This document shows positions 31,538 through 40,552 of a stretch of 64,000 bases of DNA, one piece after another. The notes beneath the pieces were generated by a model. The model saw only the letters and a list, made by a program, of their open reading frames with translations. It did no database searches and had not been told where the DNA came from. Source of the DNA: Streptomyces canus (lineage in GTDB: Bacteria > Actinomycetota > Actinomycetes > Streptomycetales > Streptomycetaceae); NCBI RefSeq assembly GCF_001514145.1, contig NZ_KQ948657.1:1-64000 (forward strand). The letters are read 5' to 3'. Made by a program: the position numbers and the translations under genes. Numbering within the stretch: position 1 is the first letter of the stretch; every line of letters begins with the position of its first letter.

Positions 31538-32763
31538 GCCCCCGTCTTCTCCGGATCGTAGAAGAAGTTCTCGAAGTCGGCCGGGTCGTCGAAGCCGTTG
31601 GCGAACCGGTCCGCCACCGGCGGCAACTGCCCGGCCGCGCCGATCAGATTCAGGATGTGCTCCGGCGGCGGAGCGAGCATCGCGTTCGTCCACTTGGTGA
31701 CGTGCTGGGCGGTGGCCCAGTACCGCTCGAACGTCGCCCGCATCCACTCCTCGTCGAACTCCTTCTCCCCCTGGTCGAGAATCGACGCGAGATAGGAAGC
31801 CGCGCACTTGGACGCGGAGTTGGAGCCCTGCCCGGTGATCGGGTCGTTGGCGACGACGACGTCGGCCACGCCCAGAACCAGTCCCCCACCGGGCAGGCGG
31901 CCTATCGGATTGCGCACGGTGGGCGCGTAGCGGCCGGCCAGCGTGCCACCGGCGTCCGTGAGTTCGACGTTCGTGGCGCGCGCGTACTCCCACGGCAGGA
32001 ACTTCTCCATGAGTTCCAGGGTCAGGGAGAGATGTTCCGCCGGGTCCTTCACGCCGTTGAAGACGTCGAGCGGGCCGCCGGGTATGCCCTCCCAGAAGAG
32101 GATGTCGGCGCGCCCGGAGGTCGTGAGCGTCGGCATGACGAAGAGTTCACCGACGCCGGGGACGAGGTTGCAGCGGACGGCCTCGGTCTCCGGGTGCTCA
32201 GGGCGCGGGCCCAGGCCGTGGACGTAGGACACGGCGAGCGCGCGCTGCGGCTCGGTGTACGGGGAGCGCTCCGGGTCCCTCGCGAACATGGAGACCAGCT
32301 CGCCCTTGCCGGCCGAGACCAGCACGAGGTCGTACGTACGGGAGAAGTAGTCGAGGTCGCCGACCGCCGCGCCGTGGATGACGAGCTGGCCGCCGCGCTG
32401 TGCGAAGGTCTCCATCCAGCCGGCCATCTTGACCCGCTGGTCGACCGACTGCGCGTACCCGTCGAGCCTGCCCAGCCAGTCGATCGCGCGCTGCGAGGGC
32501 CCCGGGTCGAACGAGCCGGGAGCCGCCACCGAGACGCCGAGCCCTTCGATCTTCGGGGCCTGGGACTCCCAGAAGTTCAGCTGGAGATCACGCTCGTGCT
32601 GGAGTGCCGTGTGGAACATGCACTGCGTCGACATGACCCGGCCGGAGCGGATCTCGTCCGCCGTCCGGTTGGACATCAGGGTGACCTCGTATCCGTGGGA
32701 CTGGAGGCCGAGGGCGAGCTGGAGTCCGGACTGGCCGGCTCCGACGACGAGTATCTTCCGCAT
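31510..32763 (-). CDS. Styrene monooxygenase (StyA)-like FAD-dependent oxygenase
   Basis: The 417-aa protein starts with the Rossmann motif KILVVGAGQSGLQLALGLQSHGYEV and continues with TADEIRSGRVMSTQCMFHTALQHERDL and GVADVVVANDPITGQGSNSASKCA. These match the single-component StyA/indole-oxygenase branch, whose oxygenase uses reduced FAD supplied by a separate reductase. A reductase (StyB) is not encoded nearby. It follows cvnD by 15 bp on the same strand and is probably the fifth gene of the conservon operon. Some Streptomyces conservons carry an extra oxidoreductase or P450 gene; here it is a flavoprotein. The substrate is unknown. Confidence 0.88.
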   Translation of the reverse strand: MRKILVVGAGQSGLQLALGLQSHGYEVTLMSNRTADEIRSGRVMSTQCMFHTALQHERDLQLNFWESQAPKIEGLGVSVAAPGSFDPGPSQRAIDWLGRLDGYAQSVDQRVKMAGWMETFAQRGGQLVIHGAAVGDLDYFSRTYDLVLVSAGKGELVSMFARDPERSPYTEPQRALAVSYVHGLGPRPEHPETEAVRCNLVPGVGELFVMPTLTTSGRADILFWEGIPGGPLDVFNGVKDPAEHLSLTLELMEKFLPWEYARATNVELTDAGGTLAGRYAPTVRNPIGRLPGGGLVLGVADVVVANDPITGQGSNSASKCAASYLASILDQGEKEFDEEWMRATFERYWATAQHVTKWTNAMLAPPPEHILNLIGAAGQLPPVADRFANGFDDPADFENFFYDPEKTGAYLASVTGG

Positions 32764-32778
32764 GCGGGTGCTGTTCTC

Positions 32779-33435
32779 CTACTCGGGGGTGACGTCCAGC
32801 GCGTGGCCGACGAGGGACAGGAGCGTTTCGATCACCGATATCTTCCGCCGGGCGTCCATGATCATGACAGGTATGTGGGCGGGGATCGTCAACGCCTCTC
32901 GCACATCCTCCGGTTCGAAGCGATCACTGCCGTCGAAGTGGTTGACCGCGACGACGTAGGGCATCCCACAGCCGTCGAAGTAGTCCAGCGCCGGAAAGCA
33001 GTCCTTCAACCGCCTGGTGTCCGCGAGGACCACCGCGCCGATCGCGCCCCGCACCAGGTCGTCCCACATGAACCAGAAGCGCTCCTGGCCCGGCGTGCCG
33101 AAGAGGTACAGGACCAGGTCGTCGTCGAGCGTGATGCGGCCGTAGTCCATGGCCACGGTGGTGGAGACCTTCTCCGGGGTGCCGGTGAGGTCGTCGACCT
33201 GCTCGCTGGCCTCGGTCATCAGCGCCTCCGTCTGGAGGGGCTCGATCTCCGAGACGGTGCCGACCAGGGTGGTCTTGCCGACGCCGAAGCCGCCGGCCAC
33301 GACTATCTTCGTGGCGATGGGGGCCCGCGTGCGGTCCGTCTGCCAGGACTTGAGGTTGTCGTCGGTCTCGACATCGACGAACGGGGTGACGCCGTACCCG
33401 GAGGAGGCGGCGGCGTCAGAGACGACGGAGTCCAC
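32779..33435 (-). CDS. cvnD: Conservon small GTPase CvnD
   Basis: GTG 33435 behind GGAAAGGG gives 218 aa. The G-domain motifs are the P-loop AGGFGVGKTTLVG, the G3-type LFGTPGQERFWFMWDD and the G4 NHFDG, in the arrangement typical of conservon Ras-like GTPases. A leader of ~40 residues precedes the domain. CvnD proteins interact with the other conservon proteins to give a GPCR-like signalling complex at the membrane. Its start overlaps the 3' end of cvnC by 20 bp. Confidence 0.93.
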   Translation of the reverse strand: MDSVVSDAAASSGYGVTPFVDVETDDNLKSWQTDRTRAPIATKIVVAGGFGVGKTTLVGTVSEIEPLQTEALMTEASEQVDDLTGTPEKVSTTVAMDYGRITLDDDLVLYLFGTPGQERFWFMWDDLVRGAIGAVVLADTRRLKDCFPALDYFDGCGMPYVVAVNHFDGSDRFEPEDVREALTIPAHIPVMIMDARRKISVIETLLSLVGHALDVTPE

Positions 33436-33829
33436 TGAGCACCCTTTCCAGCAGAGCGCGGTCGGGACGGCCCGTACCGTGACCGGTCCCGGTGCCGTAC
33501 ACACGGATCTTTCCCTGGTCCGCGAGGTCGCTGAGGAGCACGCGGACCACGCCGAGCGGCATCTTCAGCAGCGCGGCGATCTCGGCCACCGTGCGCATCC
33601 GGCGGCACAGTTCGACGATGGCCCGCAGCTCCGGCATGACCGACCTCAGCGAGCCGTTGGTGAGCTCCTTGCGCTCCTCGGGGGCTTCGAGGGCCGCTGT
33701 GCTGGCCACGAACGTCTCCACGAGGAGGACGTGGCCGAAGCGGGTACGGCCGCCGGTGAGCGAGTACGGCCGTACCCGGGCGGCCTTGCGGTCACCGCCG
33801 CGGACCGGGAGCCCGGGCCTGTTCGTCAT
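33416..33829 (-). CDS. cvnC: Conservon DUF742 protein CvnC
   Basis: The 137-aa protein has the DUF742 pattern: RVRPYSLTGGRTRFGHVLLVETFV near the N terminus, LRSVMPELRAIVELCRRMRTVAEIAALLKMPLGVVRVLLSDLADQGKI with a winged-helix-like core, and a basic end. Its start ATG overlaps the cvnB stop (ATGA) and its own end overlaps cvnD. CvnC proteins bridge the roadblock protein and the GTPase. The helix-turn-helix-like segment may be a protein-interaction rather than DNA-binding fold. Confidence 0.92.
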   Translation of the reverse strand: MTNRPGLPVRGGDRKAARVRPYSLTGGRTRFGHVLLVETFVASTAALEAPEERKELTNGSLRSVMPELRAIVELCRRMRTVAEIAALLKMPLGVVRVLLSDLADQGKIRVYGTGTGHGTGRPDRALLERVLSGLRRL

Positions 33830-34329
33830 CGGGCGCTCCCTGTCGCGTCGTTCTCCAGCGACTGGCGCAGCTCGCTGCGGAGTTCGGGGGTCAGGACGTG
33901 TCCGGCGCGGCCGACGAACAGCGCCATGTGGTAGGCCACCACGCTCATGTCGCAGTCGGCGGAGCCGTGCACACCGAGCAGCGAACCGTCGCTGATCGAC
34001 ATCACGAACAGGCTGCCGTCGTCCATCGCGATCATGGTGTGCTTGGTCGCGCCGAAGTCCATGAGCTTCGCGGCGCCGAGGGTGAGGCTGCCGATGCCGG
34101 AGACGACGGTCGCGAGGTCGGCGGACGAGCCGCGCGGGCCGGAGGGTTTCTCCTCGCGGGCCTCGCGGGCCGCCGCGTTCCGCTCGGCGTCGGAGGAGAG
34201 CAGGAGCAGTCCGTCGGAGGAGACCACGGCGACGGACTGGACGCCGGGGACCTCCTCGACGAGGTTGGTCAGCAGGAAGTGGAGATTGCGTGCTTCACGA
34301 CTCAGTCCGAAGGTACTGGGCGCGGTCAA
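33826..34329 (-). CDS. cvnB: Conservon roadblock/LC7 protein CvnB
   Basis: TTG 34329 overlaps the stop of cvnA (TTGA). The 167-aa protein has the roadblock/LC7 fold, with LLTNLVEEVPGVQSVAVVSSDGLLLLSS, VSGIGSLTLGAAKLMDFGATKHTMIAMDDGSLFVMSISDGSLLGVHG and ADCDMSVVAYHMALFVGRAG. This is the regulator-like partner of the GTPase in conservons. It is acidic and cytosolic. Confidence 0.93.
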   Translation of the reverse strand: MTAPSTFGLSREARNLHFLLTNLVEEVPGVQSVAVVSSDGLLLLSSDAERNAAAREAREEKPSGPRGSSADLATVVSGIGSLTLGAAKLMDFGATKHTMIAMDDGSLFVMSISDGSLLGVHGSADCDMSVVAYHMALFVGRAGHVLTPELRSELRQSLENDATGSAR

Positions 34330-37043
34330 CTGCTTGCCTCCTCGGCTGTGCCCCCCGTGGCTTCTTCGGATGCGGTGCTGTGCGTTGCCGGCAGTCTGCT
34401 CTCGCCGGTCTGTTCCTGGATCTCCGCTTCCACGTCGCGGTAGCCGGCCTCCGCCCCCCGGCGGAAGCCGCCCAGCCTGCGGCGGAGGGCGTCGGCGTCC
34501 ACGGAGCTGTTCCGTTGGCGGGGCACCGGGGTGGTGGGTGCGGTGATCTTGGGGGTGCGCTTGGGGAGGCCCTTGTCGGTGACGGGCTCCTCGTCGGCGC
34601 GGGTGTGTTCCGTGGCGGCTTCGGTCTCGGCGGCCGTGGGTGCCGGCGGCTCCTCCGCTACGGGGTCCGGCTCCCCCTGTGCCGGTACAGGGGCCAGGAG
34701 TTCCATCGTGGTCTCGGCGGGGGACTCCGCCTCCGCGTGGCGTACGGCCTGCTCGGCCAGGTCCACCAGGGGATCGCCCTGCGAACGGCCGCTCAGGACG
34801 TTGGAGTTGACCTCCGCGTCGGCGCCGGGGAGGGAGAAGGAGTGGGTCGCGCCGGTGACCGGGCCGGTGCCGGAGGCCGGTACGGCGGACGTGGGCGCGG
34901 CGGTGAGCAGGGGCTTGGGGAGGACCACCACCGCGGCCACCCCGCCCTGCTTCTGCTCGCGCAGCTGCACCCGGACGCCGTGCCGGTGGGCGAGCCTGGC
35001 CACGACGTACAGACCCAGGCCGAGTCCCTCGTCGCCCTCGTCGTACGACTCGTACGCGGCCTCGGGATCGAACTCGGCGAGGCGGGAGTTGAGGGCGGTC
35101 ATCCGCTCGCCGGTCATGCCGATGCCCTCGTCCTGGACGGAGAGCATGACCTCGCCGCTCTCCAGGAGCCAGCCGGAGACCTCGACGGGCAGGTCGGGCG
35201 GGGAGAACGAGGTGGCGTTCTCCATCAGTTCGGCCAGCAGATGGGAGAGGTCGTCCGCGGCGAAGCCCGCCACGTGGGCGTGCGGCGGGAGGGCGGCGAT
35301 GCGGACGCGGTCGTAGCGCTCGATCTCGCTGACCGCGGCGCGGACGACGTCGACGAGCGGGACGGGTCCGGCGCTCTGCTGCACGTGTTCCGTGCCGGCC
35401 AGGACGAGGAGGTTCTCGCTGTGGCGGCGCATGACCGTGGCGAAGTGGTCGAGCTTGAAGAGGGTCGCCAGGCGGTCCGGGTCCTGTTCGCGCTCCTCCA
35501 GGCTCTCGATGACGGCGAGCTGCCGCTCGACGAGGCCGAGGGTACGCAGCGCGAGGTTGACGAAGGTGGCGCCGATGGTGGTGCGCAGCCGCTCCAACTG
35601 GGCAGCGGACTCGGCGAGTTCACCTTTGAGCTGCTCGCGCGCGTCCGCCATCTTCTGGCGTTGGCCGACCAGGTGCTTGCGGTCGGACTCCAGGGTGGTG
35701 ATCCGCTCGGCGAGCGCGACGGCGTGCGCGTGCAGGGCGTTGACGGAGCGGACGACCTGGGCGAACTCGTCGTTGCGGCCGGTGAAGGTGACCGCTTCCT
35801 CGGTGGTGGGGTCCTCGGCCCCGGCGAGCCGGGCGGAACCGCGGCGGAGCACGGAGAGGGGGCGGGTGAGGGTGCGGGCCATCGCGGTGGCGATGCCGAC
35901 GGCCAGCAGCATCAGGGCGCCGAGGATCGCGACGCGCAGCTCCAGCGCGGTGACGTCGTCGTCGCGCAGCTGGGCGAGCTCCTTGACCCGGCGGTCGAAG
36001 AGCGCGGACTCGGCGCCGCGCATGAGGTCGACGCGGGCGGAGAGCGCCGCGTCGAGCTTGCCGGCGCTGGTGCCGAGTTCGCCGCCGGAGAGGGTGGGCT
36101 GGTCGGTCAGGGCGGCGAGGTACTTGTCGGCGGAGTTGACCTCGGGACCGGTGACCGTGGAGTCGTAGCTCGCCTTGGCGGCGGCGGGCGCGGAGTCCTG
36201 GAAGTCGGCGAGGGCCGCGTCGGAGCGCAGCCGGGCCTGCTGGGCGGCGGCGCTGAGCGCGTCGCGCTGTGCGGCGTCGGCCTTCGAGGAGACCTTCTTG
36301 GTGCTCGTCAGGCCGGTGATCGGGTCGTAGACGCTCTGGGTCGTCGTCGGCACGCTGAGCGCCGCGAGCAGCAGGCCGCGGGTGGCGGCGGCCTGCTGTA
36401 CGGCGGAGTCCAGCTCGGCGAGGGAGTAGGCGCCGGAGCCGGCGCGGGACGGCATCCTCTCGGCCAGTTCCTCGGCGAGCCGGTGCAGTTCGGTGATGGC
36501 GGCGGAGTAGGCGCTGTGCGTCTCGAGGGCAGTGCTCTTGCCGGTGAGCGCGGAGCGTCGTACGGCGGCGATGTCGTCGAGGTCGCCGCGCAGGTTCGTG
36601 GACAGGTCGGTGTCGGCGCGCAGTTCCTCGACCTGGCGGTCGACGCGGGCGCTCGACTGCTCGCCGGGCGCCTTCGACCTGGGGCGGCCGGCCGCGACGT
36701 AGGAGGTGACCTCGTCGCGTTCGTCGGCGAGCGAGTGGGCGAGGTCGAGGGCGTCCTGGGTCTGCTCGGCGAACGTCACCAGGTCCTGGGAGTCGTTGAG
36801 TTCCCCGGAGGCGGTCACGAGGGAGGGGGCGCCGGCTCCGGCGACGGCGGCGGCCACGACGGCGACGGCGAGGATCAGCCGGGTGCGGACGTGGGTGGGG
36901 CGGCCCTTGCCGACGGGGGTCTCGGGGGCGCCGGGCGTGGCGGGTGTGCGCTCCGCGCCTGTGCCGGAGGCCGTCTGCTTGCCTGTGCGACGAGGCCGCG
37001 TCTTCTGCACCGCTGCTCGCATTCCTGAACTCGTGATAACCAT
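34326..37043 (-). CDS. cvnA: Conservon sensor kinase-like protein CvnA
   Basis: ATG 37043 gives 905 aa; ATG 37022 is an alternative seven codons downstream. TM1 (about residues 55-75) precedes a nitrate/sensor-type extracytoplasmic domain of about 300 residues rich in helices. TM2 (about residues 370-390) is followed by HAMP and coiled-coil. A histidine-kinase-like HATPase domain has the N-box LLAELMENATSFSPP (about residue 605), DEGIGM and GLGLGLYVVARLA. The phospho-site helix is degenerate (MRRHSENLLVLAG), as in other CvnA proteins. The C-terminal ~180 residues are polar and disordered. The cvnABCD arrangement is complete. Confidence 0.94.
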   Translation of the reverse strand: MVITSSGMRAAVQKTRPRRTGKQTASGTGAERTPATPGAPETPVGKGRPTHVRTRLILAVAVVAAAVAGAGAPSLVTASGELNDSQDLVTFAEQTQDALDLAHSLADERDEVTSYVAAGRPRSKAPGEQSSARVDRQVEELRADTDLSTNLRGDLDDIAAVRRSALTGKSTALETHSAYSAAITELHRLAEELAERMPSRAGSGAYSLAELDSAVQQAAATRGLLLAALSVPTTTQSVYDPITGLTSTKKVSSKADAAQRDALSAAAQQARLRSDAALADFQDSAPAAAKASYDSTVTGPEVNSADKYLAALTDQPTLSGGELGTSAGKLDAALSARVDLMRGAESALFDRRVKELAQLRDDDVTALELRVAILGALMLLAVGIATAMARTLTRPLSVLRRGSARLAGAEDPTTEEAVTFTGRNDEFAQVVRSVNALHAHAVALAERITTLESDRKHLVGQRQKMADAREQLKGELAESAAQLERLRTTIGATFVNLALRTLGLVERQLAVIESLEEREQDPDRLATLFKLDHFATVMRRHSENLLVLAGTEHVQQSAGPVPLVDVVRAAVSEIERYDRVRIAALPPHAHVAGFAADDLSHLLAELMENATSFSPPDLPVEVSGWLLESGEVMLSVQDEGIGMTGERMTALNSRLAEFDPEAAYESYDEGDEGLGLGLYVVARLAHRHGVRVQLREQKQGGVAAVVVLPKPLLTAAPTSAVPASGTGPVTGATHSFSLPGADAEVNSNVLSGRSQGDPLVDLAEQAVRHAEAESPAETTMELLAPVPAQGEPDPVAEEPPAPTAAETEAATEHTRADEEPVTDKGLPKRTPKITAPTTPVPRQRNSSVDADALRRRLGGFRRGAEAGYRDVEAEIQEQTGESRLPATHSTASEEATGGTAEEASS

Positions 37044-37382
37044 TGGCCCGGAGTGACGCTCCGTCAACTGTTGTGCACACCGGGGTACGGTTCCCGACCC
37101 TCCCAGCGCCGGTGGGCGGTGGCCGCGCATCGCCTGAGCCGCCACCCGAAGGAGTGAACCGCGTAGGTGAGTTGGCGGGCAAGTTCCTGCGGCACGCGCA
37201 CGGGCCCTGTACGGCAGGCCGGTTGGACGCCGGCGAAGACCGATGGCAGTATTCGCCGCTACGCCTGCCCGGAGTGAACCATTCCAGCCCAAACCTGGCG
37301 TCTGACCTGCGCGACTGCGTCAATTCCGCGACCGTTGGCGCTCTTTGGCGAAGCATGTGAAGGGCTCGTGCAGACTGGCCGA
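37044..37382. other. Divergent intergenic region between cvnA and a PP2C-like gene
   Basis: No coding frame with a ribosome-binding site is seen in these 339 bp. Both promoters, for the cvn operon leftward and the PP2C-like gene rightward, must lie here. I could not point to a convincing -35/-10 pair on either strand, nor to a clear palindrome. Confidence 0.4.
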
Positions 37383-38171
37383 ATGCGTACGGAACTTGTC
37401 TCGGAACCCGGTGTTGTCAGCCGTCCCAACGAGGACTTCGCGAGCGTCGCTCTGCCCGCTTCCGGACGGGGCGGTGTGCTGATCGCCCTCGACGGGGTCA
37501 CCCCGCCCGACGGCCCGACGGGCTGTCTGCATTCCGTCCCCTGGTTCACGGCCCGTCTCGGCGGGGCGCTGACCGAACTGGCCGTTTCACTCATGGATGT
37601 TCCACCGGCCGAGGTGCTGTCCCGGGCCATCGCGCGCACAGCTGATTCACATGGTGAAGGTTGTGACCTTTCTCACCCACGGACGCCGCAGGCGACGGTG
37701 GTGATGGCGCGATGGTCTCCGGAGACGGTCGAGTACCTGGTCCTGTCGGACTCGGCGCTGCTCGTGGAGGCAACCGACGGCACGGTCACGGCCGTGGTGG
37801 ACGACCGTCTCTCCCGTCTCCCCCGCACCTCCCTGGCGACGGACGCCCTTGTCGACGCCAACCTCCGCAACAAGGAGGGCGGCTTCTTCACGGCGGCGGC
37901 CGATCCGTCGGTGGCGGGGCGCGCGGTGACGGGGGTGCTGCCACGATCGGCGGTACGCACTCTGGTGGCCCTGACCGACGGGGCGACCCGGTGGGTGGAG
38001 AAGTTCCACGAGGGCGGCTGGGGGGAGTGCCTCACCTTCGTCCGCAAGGAGGGGGCGCAGGCGCTGGTGGACCGCGTCCGGGAGCTGGAGCGGGCGGACG
38101 CGGAGGCCCGGACGTATCTGCGCCGGGGCAAGATCCACGACGACGCGACGGTGGTGTACGCGGAGCTCTGA
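37383..38171 (+). CDS. PP2C-like protein phosphatase domain protein
   Basis: ATG 37383 gives 262 aa. The PP2C-like features are EPGVVSRPNEDFASVALP (metal-binding Asp), GVLIALDGVTPPDG, VLSDSALLVEATDG and the closing GKIHDDATVVYAEL (DDAT metal Asp). The fold is shortened relative to classical PP2C. It should dephosphorylate Ser/Thr proteins, if active. It is divergent from the conservon sensor CvnA, so it could act on the same signalling path; that is inference. Confidence 0.85.
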   Translation: MRTELVSEPGVVSRPNEDFASVALPASGRGGVLIALDGVTPPDGPTGCLHSVPWFTARLGGALTELAVSLMDVPPAEVLSRAIARTADSHGEGCDLSHPRTPQATVVMARWSPETVEYLVLSDSALLVEATDGTVTAVVDDRLSRLPRTSLATDALVDANLRNKEGGFFTAAADPSVAGRAVTGVLPRSAVRTLVALTDGATRWVEKFHEGGWGECLTFVRKEGAQALVDRVRELERADAEARTYLRRGKIHDDATVVYAEL

Positions 38172-38881
38172 GGGGCGGGGGCCTGCCGTGCCGGCCGACG
38201 CGTCGACAGGTCCGCGAGCCGGTCTCCCGGGGCGTCGCCGGGCCGGCCATGGAGGTGGGACGGCCCCCTGCCGCCTATGCCCGCGGCCATGAGCTGCCGC
38301 TCCTGGCGACCCACCGGGTCCTGCCCGCGTCCGGATCACGGCGGCACGCCGGCCTTCGACCTCGGGCCCGGGCCGCCCGACCCCAGCGCCGACCAGGCCT
38401 CTGAGGACGCCATGCCGCGCCGGCACCATCCCCGCCACCGCACCGCCGCGGCCACCCGCACCGAGACCCCGACACCACCCGCCCCGCCCGGACCGCCACC
38501 CTCACCGCCAACCGGGCGATCGCCCGGACGGCCGGTTCCCGGTCGACGCCGTCGAGCACACGACGCGGCGGTCCGCCGTCGACTGTGCCCTCGACCAGCG
38601 GGTTCCCGGGAGTGACCCGACCGAGGGCGGCCCCGCGACGAAACCACCAGCTCGGCCTACCAACCGGGCGATCGTCCGGACAGCCGGTTTCCGGCCGACG
38701 TCGCCAAGCACCCCGCACAGCCGTCCCCCCACGACCGCACCCTCGACCACCCAGCGACCGGGACGGCCCGACCGGCGGCCGACCCACCACGACACGACCA
38801 GCTCGGCCTGGCAACCCGGCGCACGGCCGACGACCGCGCCCTCGATCACTCCGACCTGCGACGACACGACCGGCGTCTGGC
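38172..38881. repeat. Gene-free block with degenerate ~152-bp repeats
   Basis: A unit CCAACCGGGCGATCGCCCGG followed by ACGGCCGGTTCCCGGTCGACG starts at 38508 and recurs at 38660 (CCAACCGGGCGATCGTCCGG), 152 bp apart. A third, more decayed copy is visible around 38800 (CAGCTCGGCCTGGCAACCCGGC). The surrounding DNA from 38172 is similarly rich in short GC repeats and lacks coding character. No mobile-element ends or RNA genes are seen. Confidence 0.65.
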
Positions 38882-39376
38882 CTACTTCTCCATGCCCCGG
38901 TTCAGCTGGTGCAGCAGCCTCGCCAGTTCGGTGACCTCGTCCGGGTCCCAGTGCGCCAGCCGGCCCGCGTACCGGGCCCGGCGCGCGTCGCGGACCCTCT
39001 GCACCCGGGAGCGGCCCTCCTGTGTGAGATCGACGAGCCAGGCCCGGCCGTCCGCCGGGTCGGGGGCGCGGGCGACGAGGCCCAGGTCATCCAGGGCGCG
39101 CAGCTGGCGGGACATCGTGGCCTTGCCGACGCCGATGTAGGCGGCCAGTTCGGTAGCGCGCTGGCGGCCGCATTCATCCAGACGGACGAGCAGGCCGTAG
39201 GCCGCCGACTCCAGGTCGGGGTGGACCTCGCGGGCCATCTCGCCCTGGTTGGCCCGGGCGCGGCGCAGCAGGACGGTCAACTCACGTTCCAGCGCGAGGA
39301 ATCCGGGCTGGTCCACACCGCTCGGCGCCACGTCGGCCCCGCCCCGGCTCCCGCCACCGTTTCCGTCTTCGTGCAC
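38882..39376 (-). CDS. MarR-family transcriptional regulator
   Basis: GTG 39376 behind AAGGCAGGGG gives 164 aa; a TTG at 39421 would add 15 residues. The MarR winged helix reads AAYGLLVRLDECGRQRATELAAYIGVGKATMSRQLRALDDLGLVARAPDPADGRAWLVDLTQEG, with the wing in PADGRAWLV. Dimerisation helices are at both ends (LTVLLRRARANQGEMA and EVTELARLLHQLNRGMEK). It should bind a palindromic operator and respond to small molecules. No efflux or target gene is directly adjacent; it is divergent from the lysozyme gene. Confidence 0.92.
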   Translation of the reverse strand: MHEDGNGGGSRGGADVAPSGVDQPGFLALERELTVLLRRARANQGEMAREVHPDLESAAYGLLVRLDECGRQRATELAAYIGVGKATMSRQLRALDDLGLVARAPDPADGRAWLVDLTQEGRSRVQRVRDARRARYAGRLAHWDPDEVTELARLLHQLNRGMEK

Positions 39377-39609
39377 GTCAGCCCCTGCCTTGAATGTCCC
39401 GGTCGTAAAGGTTTCCGCCAAATTGCGCCATCACCGCGGCTCCGTAAGTATTTCGCAGGGCTGGACCAACGGCAGCCGCCGGTCCCGCTTCCCACCCTCG
39501 TCGTCGTACGCAGCGTCTTCGCCGAGCAGCGGCTGGCATGCTCACGCCAGCGCGGCACGGCCTTCCCGTGTTCCCCAACCGAGCATCACCGAGCCCTCGG
39601 AGGCACGCC

Positions 39610-40452
39610 ATGCCCGTGCACAGACCCGGACCGATACGTCCCCGACGCCTCTTCCTCGTCGCACTCCTGCTCACCGCGTTCTCCCTGCTCCACCCGGCCG
39701 CCGTCTCGGCCGCCGAAGTCCCCGAAACCCCCGAGGCCACCGCCACCCCGGCCCGCGGCTCCGCCCACATGGGAATGGGCGTCGTAGCGCATGACGGCCA
39801 GGACGGTCTGCCCGCCGGCACCCGCGCCACCCAGGCGGAGGGCGTCGACGTCGCCAGCTACCAGGGCAACGTCTCCTGGTCGACCCTGTGGAACAGCGGG
39901 GTGCGCTGGGCGTACACCAAGGCGAGTGAGGGGACGTACTACAGGAATCCCTACTTCAGCCAGCAGTACACCGGCTCCAACGACGTCGGCATGATCCGCG
40001 GCGCCTATCACTTCGCCACCCCGGACACCAGCAGCGGCGCGACGCAGGCCGACTACTTCGTCGACAGCGGCGGCGGCTGGTACCAGGACGGCAGGACCCT
40101 GCCCGGCACCCTCGACATCGAGTGGAACCCGTACGGCGACGCCTGCTTCGGCAAGTCGCAGAGCGCGATGGTCACCTGGATCCGCGACTTCCTGAACCGG
40201 TACAAGGCGCGCACCGGCCGCCACGCCGTCATCTACACGGCCACCAACTGGTGGAGCCAGTGCACCGGGAACTACGGCGGCTTCTCCGCCAACCCGCTGT
40301 GGATCGCCCGGTACGCCTCGACGGCGGGCACCCTCCCGGCCGGCTGGAGCACGTACACCATGTGGCAGTACACCTCCTCCGGTCCGACGGTCGGCGACCA
40401 CGACCGGTTCAACGGCGCCCTGGACCGCGTACAGGCGCTCGCCGCCGGCTGA
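39610..40452 (+). CDS. Secreted GH25 lysozyme (muramidase)
   Basis: ATG 39610 follows GGAGG and gives 280 aa. A signal peptide ends near AVSAAEV. The GH25 domain (~residues 75-280) has GVDVASYQGNVSW with the catalytic-type Asp, GMIRGAYHFATPDTSSG, LPGTLDIEWNPYG with the Asp-Ile-Glu active site, and WIARYASTAGTLPAGWSTYTMWQYTSSG at the end. It hydrolyses MurNAc-GlcNAc bonds, including O-acetylated walls (cellosyl/mutanolysin type). A terminator follows its stop. Confidence 0.95.
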   Translation: MPVHRPGPIRPRRLFLVALLLTAFSLLHPAAVSAAEVPETPEATATPARGSAHMGMGVVAHDGQDGLPAGTRATQAEGVDVASYQGNVSWSTLWNSGVRWAYTKASEGTYYRNPYFSQQYTGSNDVGMIRGAYHFATPDTSSGATQADYFVDSGGGWYQDGRTLPGTLDIEWNPYGDACFGKSQSAMVTWIRDFLNRYKARTGRHAVIYTATNWWSQCTGNYGGFSANPLWIARYASTAGTLPAGWSTYTMWQYTSSGPTVGDHDRFNGALDRVQALAAG

Positions 40453-40470
40453 CCCACCCCGGCGTACGGC

Positions 40471-40507
40471 GAAGGCCCGGGCCTCCCTCACGAGAACCCG
40501 GGCCTTC
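40471..40507. terminator. Perfect 11-bp hairpin between lysozyme and lon
   Basis: GAAGGCCCGGG (40471-40481) and CCCGGGCCTTC (40497-40507) form a perfect stem with a 15-nt loop, 19 bp after the lysozyme stop and 46 bp from the lon stop on the other strand. It likely serves both convergent genes. Confidence 0.8.
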
Positions 40508-40552
40508 ACCTCGTCCGGCAGCCGCGGGCCGAGCCCGCTGAGGACTACGGCC

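Noticed and set aside
27150..32763. A biosynthetic gene cluster around the AurF-like and StyA-like oxygenases
   Set aside because: No polyketide, peptide, terpene or other core enzymes are present; the intervening genes are regulatory or wall-related.
39610..40452. The GH25 lysozyme as part of a prophage
   Set aside because: It has a signal peptide and no phage structural, holin or integrase genes adjoin; secreted GH25 enzymes are common in Streptomyces.
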